A model generated the notes under the pieces. It did not search any database. It was not told where the DNA came from and saw only the letters and a list, made by a program, of their open reading frames with translations. Shown piece by piece: positions 26,872-36,011 of a stretch of 64,000 bases of DNA. The stretch comes from Aliikangiella marina (lineage in GTDB: Bacteria > Pseudomonadota > Gammaproteobacteria > Enterobacterales > Kangiellaceae). The stretch spans positions 482,274-546,273 of the forward strand of contig NZ_VIKR01000005.1 in NCBI RefSeq assembly GCF_007004765.1, in the 5' to 3' direction. Each line of letters starts with the position of its first letter. Position 1 is the first letter of the stretch. A program made the translations under genes and the position numbers.

Positions 26872-27768
26872 ATGAACCAAAAAATCACTGAAACCATAAA
26901 GCAAGATCTAAAACATCAATTGTCGACATATAGTGAGCTGCCTTTCAGACTTACCCTGGGAGCGATTGCCGAGCATTATTCAGTGAGTTTAACGCCAATC
27001 AGACAAGTGATTGAGCAACTGATTGAAGAAGATATTTTGTTGCGCAAAGAAAACGGACGATTGCATCGATTAACTAAGCCTGAAGCCACGAACGAAGCCG
27101 AGCAAAACAAATCCGCCAAAGCTACGATAAATTTTGAGTCGGAGCTTGATGAACAGGTTGCGAGTGATGTCATTCGACTCGTTTTGGAAAATCATACGGA
27201 TTACTTAAGAGAAGAGGCAACAGCAAAAAAATATAACACTGGGCGCACGATTATGCGTCAAGTGTTTTCTCGTTTAGCGGGAGCGGGCCTCATTGAGCAT
27301 GTGCCGCGGTGCGGCTGGAAGGTGAGGCAGTTTCGTGAGAAAGATATGTACGACTATCTCGAAATTCGAGAAATCATGGAGGTCAAAGCTCTGCGCTTGG
27401 CGCGTCCTCGGTTGGAAGACGACGATCTGAAGCGAATTCTAGAAGGTAACATCGCGAGTGAAAATCGGAGTATGTCAGAAATTGACAACGACTTGCATCA
27501 ATACTGGATATCTCGCTGTGACAACGTTTATATCCAAGACTTTTTTCAGCGGCATGGTAGTTTTTACTCTGCAATCTTTGATTTTGCATCACTTGGTGAG
27601 CACGTTAAAACGGAAATGGCGCAGGAGCATATTGATATTTTAGAAGCATTACTCGACCAAGATTATGAGCGCGCCGAGCTAGCATTGGTCAAACATATCC
27701 GGGACCAAAAACAAAATGTACTCACCTTTATCGAAATGCGTGCGCAGACACTGAGTGAGTCTGATTAA
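26872..27768 (+). CDS. GntR/FCD transcriptional regulator with two winged-helix domains
   Basis: 298 residues. The C-terminal part (about 157-290) is an FCD ligand-binding domain (MYDYLEIREIMEVKALRLARPR, with His residues in DLHQYW, QEHIDIL and VKHIRDQ fitting a metal-binding FCD). In front of it are two helix-turn-helix segments: one near 5-66 (RLTLGAIAEHYSVSLTPIRQVIEQL) and another near 95-153 (REEATAKKYNTGRTIMRQVFSRLAGAGLIEHVPRCGWKV). Ordinary FCD proteins have one. The hydroxyproline catabolic genes start 208 bases downstream on the same strand, so it is probably their regulator, binding the palindromes at 27872-27897 and perhaps 26694-26709. Confidence 0.85.
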   Translation: MNQKITETIKQDLKHQLSTYSELPFRLTLGAIAEHYSVSLTPIRQVIEQLIEEDILLRKENGRLHRLTKPEATNEAEQNKSAKATINFESELDEQVASDVIRLVLENHTDYLREEATAKKYNTGRTIMRQVFSRLAGAGLIEHVPRCGWKVRQFREKDMYDYLEIREIMEVKALRLARPRLEDDDLKRILEGNIASENRSMSEIDNDLHQYWISRCDNVYIQDFFQRHGSFYSAIFDFASLGEHVKTEMAQEHIDILEALLDQDYERAELALVKHIRDQKQNVLTFIEMRAQTLSESD

Positions 27769-27871
27769 CTGCCTGAAATTGCAAAGCAATTGGGTTTTAC
27801 GTTCAATGCCCTTACATCGCTCGCAGCGAGAATTTGCCTGCATCTGCTACTCGCCATGACCAAAAGTTGTT

Positions 27872-27897
27872 TTATTGTATACAATAACATGTTATTG
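27872..27897. promoter_or_regulatory. Two overlapping 16-bp palindromes: operator of the hydroxyproline genes
   Basis: TTATTGTATACAATAA (27872-27887) and CAATAACATGTTATTG (27882-27897) are both perfect dyads and overlap by six bases. They lie 80 to 105 bases before the deaminase ATG. TTGTATACAA-type dyads are typical targets of GntR/FCD regulators, and the regulator gene is immediately upstream. Confidence 0.7.
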
Positions 27898-27976
27898 TCT
27901 TGCCAATTTTTCAGAGAGGAATTAGGCTGGAAGTCATTGCAGTCCTTTTTCCCATCAATATTTAAAAGGAGCCAAA

Positions 27977-28876
27977 ATGCAGGTTGATTGGCAAGGGGTA
28001 TACCCAGCGGTAACGACTCAATTCAAAGAGGATTTCTCTATTGACCATCATGCTAACGGAGAAATGCTTGATCGACTGATTAATGAGGGAGTCCACGGGA
28101 TTGTCGTTTGTGGCACAGTCGGAGAAAACTGCTCGTTGAGTAGTGCTGAAAAACGCGCGGTCCTTAAGCACGCCATTGAAGTTGCTGATGGGCGAGTACC
28201 GGTGATATCGGGAGTTGCTGAGACCACAACGGCAGCAGCTGTTGCGTATGCAAGAGATGCTGAGGCACTTGGTATTTCTGGCCTAATGGTGATGCCAGGA
28301 ATGGTTTATCGATCCACAGAGAGAGAGGCGATTTACCATTATCAAACAATAGCCAGAGCAACCCAATTGCCCGTCATGATTTACAACAACCCAGTCTCAT
28401 ACGGGGTTGACTTATCGGTTGAGGGCATGGCGTCATTGGTCGATGAACAAAATATTGTTGCGGTAAAAGAGTCGACAGAAGATACCAGGCGGATCAGTGA
28501 GCTTTATACTGCGTTTGGTGATCGTTTCATCGTGTTTAGCGGCGTCGACGATGTGGCCTTGGAGTCGTTAATGCTCGGCGCTACCGGGTGGATCTCAGGA
28601 CTCACTAATGTTTTTCCGAAAGAATCTGTAGCAATTTACAATTTGGCGATGCAAGGAAAGTTCGAACAAGCGCGAGAGTTGTGGCGGTGGTTTTTACCGC
28701 TATTGCGCTTGGATACCGTGCCGACTTTGGTTCAGTGTATCAAGCTCGCCGAACAACTGGCGGGCCGGGGATCTGAACGAGTCCGTGCGCCAAGACTTCC
28801 TTTGCAAGGTGCCGAAAGAGCACACGTTGAAAAAATTTATAATCAAGCGATAGCGACTCGCCCGAAAGTTGAATAG
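27977..28876 (+). CDS. DapA-family enzyme, probable 1-pyrroline-4-hydroxy-2-carboxylate deaminase
   Basis: 299-residue TIM-barrel of the dihydrodipicolinate synthase family. Seen: GTVGENCSLS (phosphate/carboxylate loop, GT-x-GE), Tyr136 in IYNNP and Schiff-base Lys164 in VAVKES. It is unlikely to be the lysine-pathway DapA because the neighbours are a hydroxyproline epimerase and a ketoglutarate-semialdehyde-type dehydrogenase; in that pathway the DapA homologue converts pyrroline-4-hydroxy-2-carboxylate to 2-oxoglutarate semialdehyde with loss of ammonia and water. AAGGAG precedes the ATG. First catabolic gene after the GntR regulator. Assignment of substrate rests on context. Confidence 0.78.
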   Translation: MQVDWQGVYPAVTTQFKEDFSIDHHANGEMLDRLINEGVHGIVVCGTVGENCSLSSAEKRAVLKHAIEVADGRVPVISGVAETTTAAAVAYARDAEALGISGLMVMPGMVYRSTEREAIYHYQTIARATQLPVMIYNNPVSYGVDLSVEGMASLVDEQNIVAVKESTEDTRRISELYTAFGDRFIVFSGVDDVALESLMLGATGWISGLTNVFPKESVAIYNLAMQGKFEQARELWRWFLPLLRLDTVPTLVQCIKLAEQLAGRGSERVRAPRLPLQGAERAHVEKIYNQAIATRPKVE

Positions 28877-28952
28877 CAATGATTCAATACACAGTTTTTG
28901 TGTGTTTTCAGCCAGTTTCAAGTGGTGACGTTTTATTTCGAGGTCAATCGAT

Positions 28953-30539
28953 ATGACTAAGCACAAAATATTTTTAGCAGGGGAATGGCGCCAGGCTGAT
29001 TCAGAAGCTTGGTTTTCTCCCTACAACCCAACTACGGGACAGCCAATTGAAGACAGCTACCCTGTATCGAGTTGGCAAGATTGCGAAGTCGCTTTAAAAG
29101 CGGCCAGTGAAGCTTTCGAGCAGCTAAAGACGCTTGGCGAAAATAAGCGGGCATTATTTCTCGATGCATATGCAAATAATATTGAGGCAAACAAAGATGC
29201 GCTTGCCGAGATAGCCCATCAAGAGACCGGCTTAGCGGTGGTTCCGCGTCTCTCTGAGGTGGAGTTATCACGCACCACCATGCAATTAAGAGAGGCGGCT
29301 AACGCAATTAGACAGTCTAGTTGGCGAAACATTGTTATCGACTTTGCCAATAACATTCGTAGTTGGCTAGAGCCGATCGGCCCAGTTGTGGTTTTCGGTC
29401 CAAATAATTTTCCGTTCGCATTTGGCAGCATTTCTGGTGGGGATTTTGCTGCGGCAATTGCGGCTGGTAATCCGGTAATTGCTAAAGCGCACCCGAGCCA
29501 TCCTGGAACAACTCGTCTATTTACTGAGCTGGCACAACAGGCGGCAGTCAGTGTGGGTCTGCCGCTAGCAAGTATTCAATTAGTCTATGCGATGTCGCCA
29601 GAGAACGGTTTAAAGTTGGTTTCTGATCAGCGGACAGCCGCGACAGCGTTTACCGGATCCAAAAAGGCTGGGTTAGCTTTGAAAAAGGCCGCAGAAGATG
29701 CGGGAAATTTAATTTATCTGGAAATGTCGAGCTTAAACCCAGTTATCTTGTTAAAGGGGGCGCTCAGTGAGTCGAGTGAATCGATTGCGGACGAATTTAC
29801 TGCGAGCTGTACCATGGCTGCCGGACAACTTTGCACTAAACCGGGATTAGTCTTTGTCCCCAACAGCGAGTTGGGTGATATATTTATCGCCCAAATTAAA
29901 TCCCGCTTTGAATCGGCACCCGTTGCGACCTTGTTGTCTCCGGACTCGGCAACAAATATCGCGAAAACATCGCGAGAACAAATTAGGCTTGGTGCCAGAA
30001 GGTTAACGGACTTGTCCTCAGAAGAGGGAGAGCGTTTTTGCAACAACAACTTGTTACTCTCAGTCGAGGGTGAGCAGTTTTTACAAAATGTAGAAATGTT
30101 TCAGGCTGAGATGTTCGGAAATGCGGCTTTAGTGGTCCGTTATCGTGAAGTCACTCAACTGGTAACGATAATCAATAAAATGGAAGGTAACCTGACGGGT
30201 TGCATTTATTCTCACTCTCAAAATATTGATGAGTCTGACTATCAGTTGCTTGAACCATTATTAAGACAAAAAGTGGGCAGAATTCTAAATGATAAAATGC
30301 CAACTGGCGTCGCTGTTTCACCTGCAATGAATCACGGCGGACCATTCCCTTCAACCGGGCACCCTGGGTTTACCGCGGTTGGCTTACCTGCTTCAATACA
30401 GCGATTTGCCGGACTTAAATGTTATGACAATGTGCGCCAGTCACGGTTACCTGATTTGCTAAAAGATACACCCAAGCAAGAAGGAATCTGGCGTCATATT
30501 GATGGGCAATATCAACAGACTGAAGACTCGACTAAGTAA
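28953..30539 (+). CDS. NAD(P)-dependent aldehyde dehydrogenase, probable 2-oxoglutarate semialdehyde dehydrogenase
   Basis: 528 residues. ALDH superfamily member that would oxidise 2-oxoglutarate semialdehyde to 2-oxoglutarate, the last step of trans-4-hydroxyproline degradation. Seen: FGPNNFPFAFGSISGGDFAAAIAAGNPVIAKAHPSHP (cofactor and structural motifs), TAFTGSKKAG, YLEMSSLNPVILL with a conserved Glu, and catalytic Cys294 in AAGQLCTKPGL. The KAHPSHP segment and length fit the NADP-type semialdehyde dehydrogenase group found with hydroxyproline genes. Lies 76 bases after the deaminase gene with GAGGT upstream. Confidence 0.85.
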   Translation: MTKHKIFLAGEWRQADSEAWFSPYNPTTGQPIEDSYPVSSWQDCEVALKAASEAFEQLKTLGENKRALFLDAYANNIEANKDALAEIAHQETGLAVVPRLSEVELSRTTMQLREAANAIRQSSWRNIVIDFANNIRSWLEPIGPVVVFGPNNFPFAFGSISGGDFAAAIAAGNPVIAKAHPSHPGTTRLFTELAQQAAVSVGLPLASIQLVYAMSPENGLKLVSDQRTAATAFTGSKKAGLALKKAAEDAGNLIYLEMSSLNPVILLKGALSESSESIADEFTASCTMAAGQLCTKPGLVFVPNSELGDIFIAQIKSRFESAPVATLLSPDSATNIAKTSREQIRLGARRLTDLSSEEGERFCNNNLLLSVEGEQFLQNVEMFQAEMFGNAALVVRYREVTQLVTIINKMEGNLTGCIYSHSQNIDESDYQLLEPLLRQKVGRILNDKMPTGVAVSPAMNHGGPFPSTGHPGFTAVGLPASIQRFAGLKCYDNVRQSRLPDLLKDTPKQEGIWRHIDGQYQQTEDSTK

Positions 30540-30590
30540 AATAAGATATTGAGTTTTTGATTGGGTCGGCACAAATGAGAATTTATTGGC

Positions 30591-31526
30591 GTGACTAAAC
30601 TAACAATTATTGATTCCCATACCGGTGGTGAACCAACTCGCACAATTGTTTCCGGTGGCCCAGATTTAGGTACTGGTTCGATGGCTGAGAGAAAGCAAGT
30701 TTTTGCGGAAAAGTTTGATCATTTTCGACGCGCTCTAGTGAACGAGCCACGTGGTTCTGATGTTATGGTTGGCGCTATCCTTTGTGAGCCTGCAGATTCA
30801 AGCCACGCTGCAGGTGTCATCTTTTTTAATAATGTCGGCTACCTCAACATGTGTGGTCATGGAACCATTGGCGTAGCTGTCACGCTCTATCATTTGGGAA
30901 AAATTGATTTAGGAAAGCATATTCTCGAGACTCCTGTCGGTCTGGTCGAAATCAATCTTTTGGAGCCCACTAAGGTCAGCATTGAAAATGTCGCTAGTTT
31001 TCGTACCCGAAAAGATGTCGAAATCGAAGTGCCACACTATGGGGTTATTACAGGAGATGTTGCATGGGGAGGAAACTGGTTCTTTCTCATCAAAGCGCAT
31101 AATCAACGAATTGGTCTCGACAATACCACGCGACTCATCGATTTTTGTTCACAAGTGCGTGACACGCTTAATCAGCAAAATATTACTGGCGACAATGGCG
31201 CGGAAATCGATCATATAGAATTATTTGCTGAACCTACCAACGAATCCTTAGCAGATAGTCAAAACTTTGTTTTATGTCCTGGGCGAGAATATGATCGCTC
31301 TCCTTGTGGTACCGGCACTTCTGCTAAGCTGGCCTGCCTTTATGCCGATGGGCATATTAAAGAAAATGAAGTTTGGCGACAACAGAGTATCATTGGCAGT
31401 ATTTTTGAGGGCGCTGTGACTATTCGTGACGGCCAAATCGTGCCAACGATTAGCGGAAGCGCTTTTGTTAACATGCAGGCTGAAGTTTTGTTTGATCCAA
31501 ACGATCCCTTTCAGTTTGGATTTTAA
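30591..31526 (+). CDS. Proline racemase family: 4-hydroxyproline 2-epimerase
   Basis: 311 residues, GTG start; the upstream ATG at about 30575 is out of frame. Converts trans-4-hydroxy-L-proline to cis-4-hydroxy-D-proline by a two-base mechanism. Both catalytic Cys are present: Cys88 in NMCGHGTIG and Cys239 in RSPCGTGTSAK. This separates it from trans-3-hydroxyproline dehydratases, which carry Ser or Thr at the first site. HSHTGGEPTR-like N-terminus (DSHTGGEPTR) is canonical. Third gene of the catabolic run. The D-hydroxyproline dehydrogenase needed for the next step is not in this window. Confidence 0.87.
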   Translation: MTKLTIIDSHTGGEPTRTIVSGGPDLGTGSMAERKQVFAEKFDHFRRALVNEPRGSDVMVGAILCEPADSSHAAGVIFFNNVGYLNMCGHGTIGVAVTLYHLGKIDLGKHILETPVGLVEINLLEPTKVSIENVASFRTRKDVEIEVPHYGVITGDVAWGGNWFFLIKAHNQRIGLDNTTRLIDFCSQVRDTLNQQNITGDNGAEIDHIELFAEPTNESLADSQNFVLCPGREYDRSPCGTGTSAKLACLYADGHIKENEVWRQQSIIGSIFEGAVTIRDGQIVPTISGSAFVNMQAEVLFDPNDPFQFGF

Positions 31527-31638
31527 TATTTAGTCAATACGCTCAAAGGCTCGGCTGCAATATCGTTCGATCAAAAATACCGCGATTGAGTTTATTCGGG
31601 TAAAATAGCCAGAATGATAAACTGGGTCACTATACAAT

Positions 31639-32529
31639 ATGCCTTGGCTTCAACTAAGACTTAATACAACGGAAGAATTTGCGGATACTATCGGTGATGC
31701 CTTGATGGCAATGGGAGCGCTATCCGTTACTTTAATGGACGCAGAAGATATTCCCATCCTAGAACCGGCACCTGGTGAAACCCCACTCTGGCAAAATATT
31801 CAAATGATGGTTTTGTTTGATGCGCAAACCGATACGGATCATTTGCTTTGCGCTTGGAGAGAAAATACTTTATCGCAGCATTCTCAAGATGAAAAATTCG
31901 AGTTACTAGAAGATAAAGATTGGGAAAGAGAATGGATGGACCGCTTTGAACCAATGAAATTTGGTGAAAGGCTCTGGATTTGCCCAAGTTGGAAACCGAT
32001 TCCGGACCAAACTGCGGTTAATGTCATGCTTGATCCTGGTCTTGCATTTGGTACTGGAACACATCCAACTACCGCGTTGTGTCTGAACTGGCTCGACTCG
32101 TTAGATTTGCAGGGAAAAACCGTAATCGATTTTGGCTGTGGTTCTGGCATTTTAGCAATCGCTGCACTCAAGTTAGGGGCAAAAACAGTTTATGCGGTTG
32201 ATATCGACCCTCAAGCAATTCTTGCGACCGAGGAAAACGCAAAGCGCAACGATGTGTTTGACGAGCGACTAGTGATCGGCAAGCCAGAAGCCATTGAGGG
32301 CGTGGTCGTGGACGTGATCGTTGCGAATATTTTAGCTGGTCCTTTGGAGAGCCTTGCACCGCAAATTTCCGCACATTGCGATTCTCGTGGTAAACTGGCG
32401 TTGTCGGGATTACTGGATTCCCAAGCGGAAGCAATAAGCCAGACTTATGCGCAATGGTTTGAAATGGACCCTCCGACCTTTAAAGACGAGTGGACTCGTT
32501 TAAGTGGTACTAAAGTTGTTGGTGTTTAA
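31639..32529 (+). CDS. prmA: Ribosomal protein L11 methyltransferase PrmA
   Basis: SAM-dependent trimethylation of ribosomal protein L11; 296 residues, the usual length. Seen: N-terminal substrate domain (WLQLRLNTTEEFADTIGDALMAMGALSVT), the hallmark LDPGLAFGTGTHPTT, SAM motif VIDFGCGSGILAIAALKLGA, DIDPQAILAT and VANILAGPL. Heads the conserved order prmA-zinc ribbon protein-dusB-fis, but with 124 bases to the next gene. A TATACA element abuts the start, so the mRNA leader could be very short. Confidence 0.95.
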   Translation: MPWLQLRLNTTEEFADTIGDALMAMGALSVTLMDAEDIPILEPAPGETPLWQNIQMMVLFDAQTDTDHLLCAWRENTLSQHSQDEKFELLEDKDWEREWMDRFEPMKFGERLWICPSWKPIPDQTAVNVMLDPGLAFGTGTHPTTALCLNWLDSLDLQGKTVIDFGCGSGILAIAALKLGAKTVYAVDIDPQAILATEENAKRNDVFDERLVIGKPEAIEGVVVDVIVANILAGPLESLAPQISAHCDSRGKLALSGLLDSQAEAISQTYAQWFEMDPPTFKDEWTRLSGTKVVGV

Positions 32530-32653
32530 ATTGGCTAAGTAGCCATATGGGGAAACAAAAGTCGCGATTGGACAAAGCATCTTGTTGAATCGAAAAGACA
32601 GCTGAGAAAACAGGTTAAAACACAATACAATAATAAGGACAAGGAAACAGACG

Positions 32654-34261
32654 GTGACAGATAATTCACAATATACCCGTTGCCCACAATGTAAAACTGC
32701 GTTTAAGGTCAGTGAAAAAATGCTGGCTATGGCACATGGCAAGGTTCGTTGCGGTGCATGTTTAGAAGTATTTCAGGCAACCGACCATATTTTGAAGCCT
32801 CGCTCTTCAAGCCAGGCAGTAACTCCAAGTTCGCTCACTCAAGCGACTCTAACTCAGTCTCAATCGGCGACAACTTCATCGATAGCGTCGCCTACTGGCT
32901 ATAGCGAGGTAAAGCCTGATGAGTCTCCGATTTCAGATTGGCAATTGCCTGATGCGAAAGCGACCAAGCCTACTCTCGATTTTGAACCGGCTGAGTCACC
33001 AGAGTCAGAGAATATCGAGCATCAATTAAATAGCGAGAAGAGTGACTCAGACTTCACTTCGCTCGATCATACTGAAGTCAGTGATACTGATGTAGAAAAT
33101 GCAGACGTCACTGAGACCCATTTAGATGACATAGACGTCGAAGGTGAGCAGGTCGATCCTGAAATTTCCTTAAACGAGGAGTTTGAAGATGCTTTGGACG
33201 ATCCTCTGCAAGATGAAGAAGTTGATATTGCCGAAGAGTCATTGGGGGCCGCTGTCGATGAACCGGACTTAAGTGCCTTGGATGCTGATCACTTAGTTGC
33301 GTCGAGAGATGAACTCGAAGATGAACACGGCCAGCCGTTGAGTGAACAGGACGATTCTAACCTAGATGAAGTCCTTGCGCGGATGGACTCCGTTGAGGAG
33401 TCGTTAAATGAGTCGCCATTAACCGAAGCGGATAATCCAGAATTTGAGCCAGAGCTTGAAGAGCAGATGGAAACATACGCTGCTGATCAAGCGGTTGAAA
33501 GCGACTTGTCTATCGACGAAATGATCGATGAAGCATTTGCCGACGATCCGGACATTTCCGAGCAATTGGTTGATGAGCAAGCGCTTGAGCAAGGAGGCTT
33601 GGATGATTTTGAAGATGGGGGATTCGTTGAAAGTGACGTTACTGATTTTGATGAATCGTTAGATAGTGATCAGTTGGCGCTGGCTGACTCTCAAGAGTTA
33701 GAAATCCTTTCCGATAATTTAGCGGAGCAAATCCACGACTCGGATGTTGAGCCCGACCCGCTAGAAGAATTTGAGGAGCGAGTCGAAAAGAAAAAAACGA
33801 GTTTGAGAACATTAATGTTAAGTGCCGTAGTACTCGGTGTTTTGGGCTATTTATCGGTAAATTTTTGGAGTAACCGCCAAACCCTTGCCTATGATGAAAC
33901 TTGGGGAGGGCTCACTCAGACACTCTGTGGTGCATTGCCCTGTGACATTCAGCCGCGCAAAGATACTAATAGGATTTCTTTGCAACAACGAATAGTTACA
34001 CCGTCCGAAACGCAAGAAAATTTTCTTGATATCAAAATCGTCTTAGTCAACCAAGCGAACTTTGCACAAGCCTATCCAGAAATTACCATTGATTTCACCA
34101 ATGAAAACGATCAAGTGGTTGCGGTGAAGCAATTTAATGTCAGTGAATATTTCCCGGAGAAGCAAGGCCAATTAATGCCACCGAATGCTGAAATTCATAT
34201 CGCTTGGACAATTGAACAGCCACATCCAGAGGGGCTCGGGTTTAGGTTTAGTTTCAATTAA
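32654..34261 (+). CDS. Zinc-ribbon and DUF3426 membrane protein with a long acidic linker
   Basis: 535 residues, GTG start with AAGGAAAC upstream. The first 40 residues form an MJ0042-type zinc ribbon: CPQC and CGAC pairs in TRCPQCKTAFKVSEKM...KVRCGACLEVFQA. A very acidic, low-complexity linker occupies about 90-375, rich in Asp, Glu and Ser. One transmembrane helix near 388-405 (TLMLSAVVLGVLGYLSVNF) is followed by a periplasmic DUF3426 domain (IVTPSETQENFLDIKIVLVNQANFAQAYPEITIDF). The gene regularly sits between prmA and dusB in Gammaproteobacteria. The function is not established; zinc-dependent regulation of envelope or ribosome-related processes is speculation. Confidence 0.88.
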   Translation: MTDNSQYTRCPQCKTAFKVSEKMLAMAHGKVRCGACLEVFQATDHILKPRSSSQAVTPSSLTQATLTQSQSATTSSIASPTGYSEVKPDESPISDWQLPDAKATKPTLDFEPAESPESENIEHQLNSEKSDSDFTSLDHTEVSDTDVENADVTETHLDDIDVEGEQVDPEISLNEEFEDALDDPLQDEEVDIAEESLGAAVDEPDLSALDADHLVASRDELEDEHGQPLSEQDDSNLDEVLARMDSVEESLNESPLTEADNPEFEPELEEQMETYAADQAVESDLSIDEMIDEAFADDPDISEQLVDEQALEQGGLDDFEDGGFVESDVTDFDESLDSDQLALADSQELEILSDNLAEQIHDSDVEPDPLEEFEERVEKKKTSLRTLMLSAVVLGVLGYLSVNFWSNRQTLAYDETWGGLTQTLCGALPCDIQPRKDTNRISLQQRIVTPSETQENFLDIKIVLVNQANFAQAYPEITIDFTNENDQVVAVKQFNVSEYFPEKQGQLMPPNAEIHIAWTIEQPHPEGLGFRFSFN

Positions 34262-34541
34262 ATAGAATCTTAAGCCCTAAAAAACAAGACGATAATAGTT
34301 TTTTATGCAGAATGTTGTAATCCTGTTTCCCTTCAGTGTTCGCGGTTGTTGTGTGCCCGAGGTAGCCAAATAGCTGATTTATTAGCAAAATCTGAAATGC
34401 AAGCTTTTATTTGTCATAAAGGCGTAAAAAAAACATAAAAATTACGCGACTTGTCGTTTTCTTCCCGTTTGTAAACGTGTAAAATCTGGTGCTTTCTTGA
34501 CCAGCCCCAATTTTAAGTAATATTGATTATAGGTTTCCAGA
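34262..34541. promoter_or_regulatory. dusB-fis leader region with candidate -10 and inverted repeat
   Basis: 280 bases without a gene. GCGTAA (34422-34427) and TTACGC (34442-34447) form a dyad around an A-rich spacer. TAAAAT (34480-34485) is a plausible -10 element and TTGACC (34497-34502) a plausible -35 for a second start; neither has a good partner. The fis operon promoter should lie here by analogy with other Gammaproteobacteria. Confidence 0.35.
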
Positions 34542-35546
34542 ATGAAGATTGGTCCTCATATTTTGGATAACAATCTGTTTCTGGCGCCAATGGCGGGGGT
34601 AACGGATTTACCGTTTCGTCGCTTATGTAAATCAATGGGCGCGGGAGTTGTGGTTGGGGAGATGGTTTCTTCCGATCCTTCTCTTAGACAGTCAAGAAAA
34701 AGCCAATTGAGGTTACGTCACGACGGAGAGCCCGGACTGCGAATTGTTCAAATTGCAGGGGGTGATGCAGAAATGCTCGCTGCCGCTGCCGAGTACAATG
34801 TGCAGAACGGTGCCGAAGTCATTGATATCAATATGGGCTGTCCAGCTAAAAAAGTTTGTAAAAAAGCGGCAGGCTCTGCGCTGATGAAAGATCCTGAGTT
34901 AGTCGATGAAATTCTTAACGCAGTGGTCGCAGCGGTAGATGTTCCGGTAACACTGAAAATACGAACTGGCTGGGACCCAGAGAATAAGAATGCGCTGCTA
35001 ATTGCAAAATTAGCAGAAAATGCAGGCATTCAATCACTTGCGGTGCATGGTCGTACTCGCGCGTGTAAATATTTTGGTGAAGCTGAATACGAGACTATCA
35101 AACTTGTCAAAGAGGCAGTGTCGATTCCAGTTATCGCTAACGGTGATATCGATTCGCCACACAAAGCCCGGCAAGTACTTGAGTACACCGGTGCAGACGG
35201 TTTGATGATCGGTAGAGCCGCGCAAGGTCGTCCTTGGATTTTCAGGGAAACCTTGCACTTTTTAGAAACCGGGGAACTATTGCCGGAAATTCATCTTGAT
35301 GAAGTGGAACATGTCTTACTTTCGCACGTCGCAGCGTTGCATGAATTTTATGGTGAAATTCAGGGAGTGAGAATTGCTCGTAAACACGTTACTTGGTATG
35401 TAACGAACGATGAGCATTTAGCGAACCACCAAGACGAGAAGAATTTTCGACAGTTATTCAACCAAATTCAATCGGCCGAAAAGCAACTGAGCGTTTTAGC
35501 CGAGTATTTTAAACAAAGAAAAATCGAAAAGGCACAAGTGGCATGA
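34542..35546 (+). CDS. dusB: tRNA-dihydrouridine synthase B
   Basis: FMN-dependent reductase forming dihydrouridine at position 17 of tRNAs. 334 residues, TIM barrel plus helical C-terminus. Seen: [22 protein letters not shown], the catalytic loop [20 protein letters not shown] with its conserved Cys, [29 protein letters not shown] and [13 protein letters not shown]. The stop overlaps the fis start (ATGA), the classic dusB-fis arrangement in which dusB leads the growth-regulated operon. Confidence 0.96.
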   Translation: MKIGPHILDNNLFLAPMAGVTDLPFRRLCKSMGAGVVVGEMVSSDPSLRQSRKSQLRLRHDGEPGLRIVQIAGGDAEMLAAAAEYNVQNGAEVIDINMGCPAKKVCKKAAGSALMKDPELVDEILNAVVAAVDVPVTLKIRTGWDPENKNALLIAKLAENAGIQSLAVHGRTRACKYFGEAEYETIKLVKEAVSIPVIANGDIDSPHKARQVLEYTGADGLMIGRAAQGRPWIFRETLHFLETGELLPEIHLDEVEHVLLSHVAALHEFYGEIQGVRIARKHVTWYVTNDEHLANHQDEKNFRQLFNQIQSAEKQLSVLAEYFKQRKIEKAQVA

Positions 35547-35836
35547 ATTTAGATAACGTTGAAACATTAGAACAAAAAGAAAGCGGTTCTTTTGAGATCT
35601 TAAATCAACAAACAACTTTAAGAGAAAGTGTAGAGTTAGCAATGAAAAACTACTTTGCACAGTTAGAAGATGAAAAACCTTCTGACATTTACGACTTGGT
35701 TATGGCTGAAGTTGAAGCGCCACTGATGGAATGTGTCATGGCATTCACTCAAGGGAACCAAACTAAAGCGTCGCAAGTACTGGGTTTGAACCGTGGTACT
35801 CTTCGTAAAAAATTAAAGATGTACGGCTTAAACTAA
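35543..35836 (+). CDS. fis: DNA-binding protein Fis
   Basis: Nucleoid-associated protein that bends DNA and activates stable RNA promoters; 97 residues against 98 in E. coli. Homodimer with N-terminal helices and a C-terminal helix-turn-helix. The C-terminus [28 protein letters not shown] is almost identical to the E. coli protein. Overlaps dusB by four bases and is followed by a terminator. Expression probably follows growth rate through the dusB promoter, as in relatives. Confidence 0.97.
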   Translation: MNLDNVETLEQKESGSFEILNQQTTLRESVELAMKNYFAQLEDEKPSDIYDLVMAEVEAPLMECVMAFTQGNQTKASQVLGLNRGTLRKKLKMYGLN

Positions 35837-35862
35837 GCGGTATTTTATTGATTTTGGCAAAG

Positions 35863-35880
35863 CGGGCGAGAGCCCGTTTT
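35863..35880 (+). terminator. Intrinsic terminator of dusB-fis
   Basis: CGGGC (35863-35867) pairs with GCCCG (35872-35876) around GAGA, followed by TTTT. Short but typical. Confidence 0.75.
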
Positions 35881-36011
35881 GTCGTTTGTGGAAGCATGAA
35901 AACGGATTTTATATCAAGCGGTTCTGGATTGATAAAATCGCCTGGCGATTTAGATTATCGGGACTATTATTATTGCACTGCATAGCTGACGATTTGGAAT
36001 AAGAGAGTAAC

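Noticed and set aside
27977..28876. Lysine-pathway dihydrodipicolinate synthase DapA
   Set aside because: Neighbours are a hydroxyproline epimerase, a semialdehyde dehydrogenase and a GntR regulator, and no lysine gene is near.
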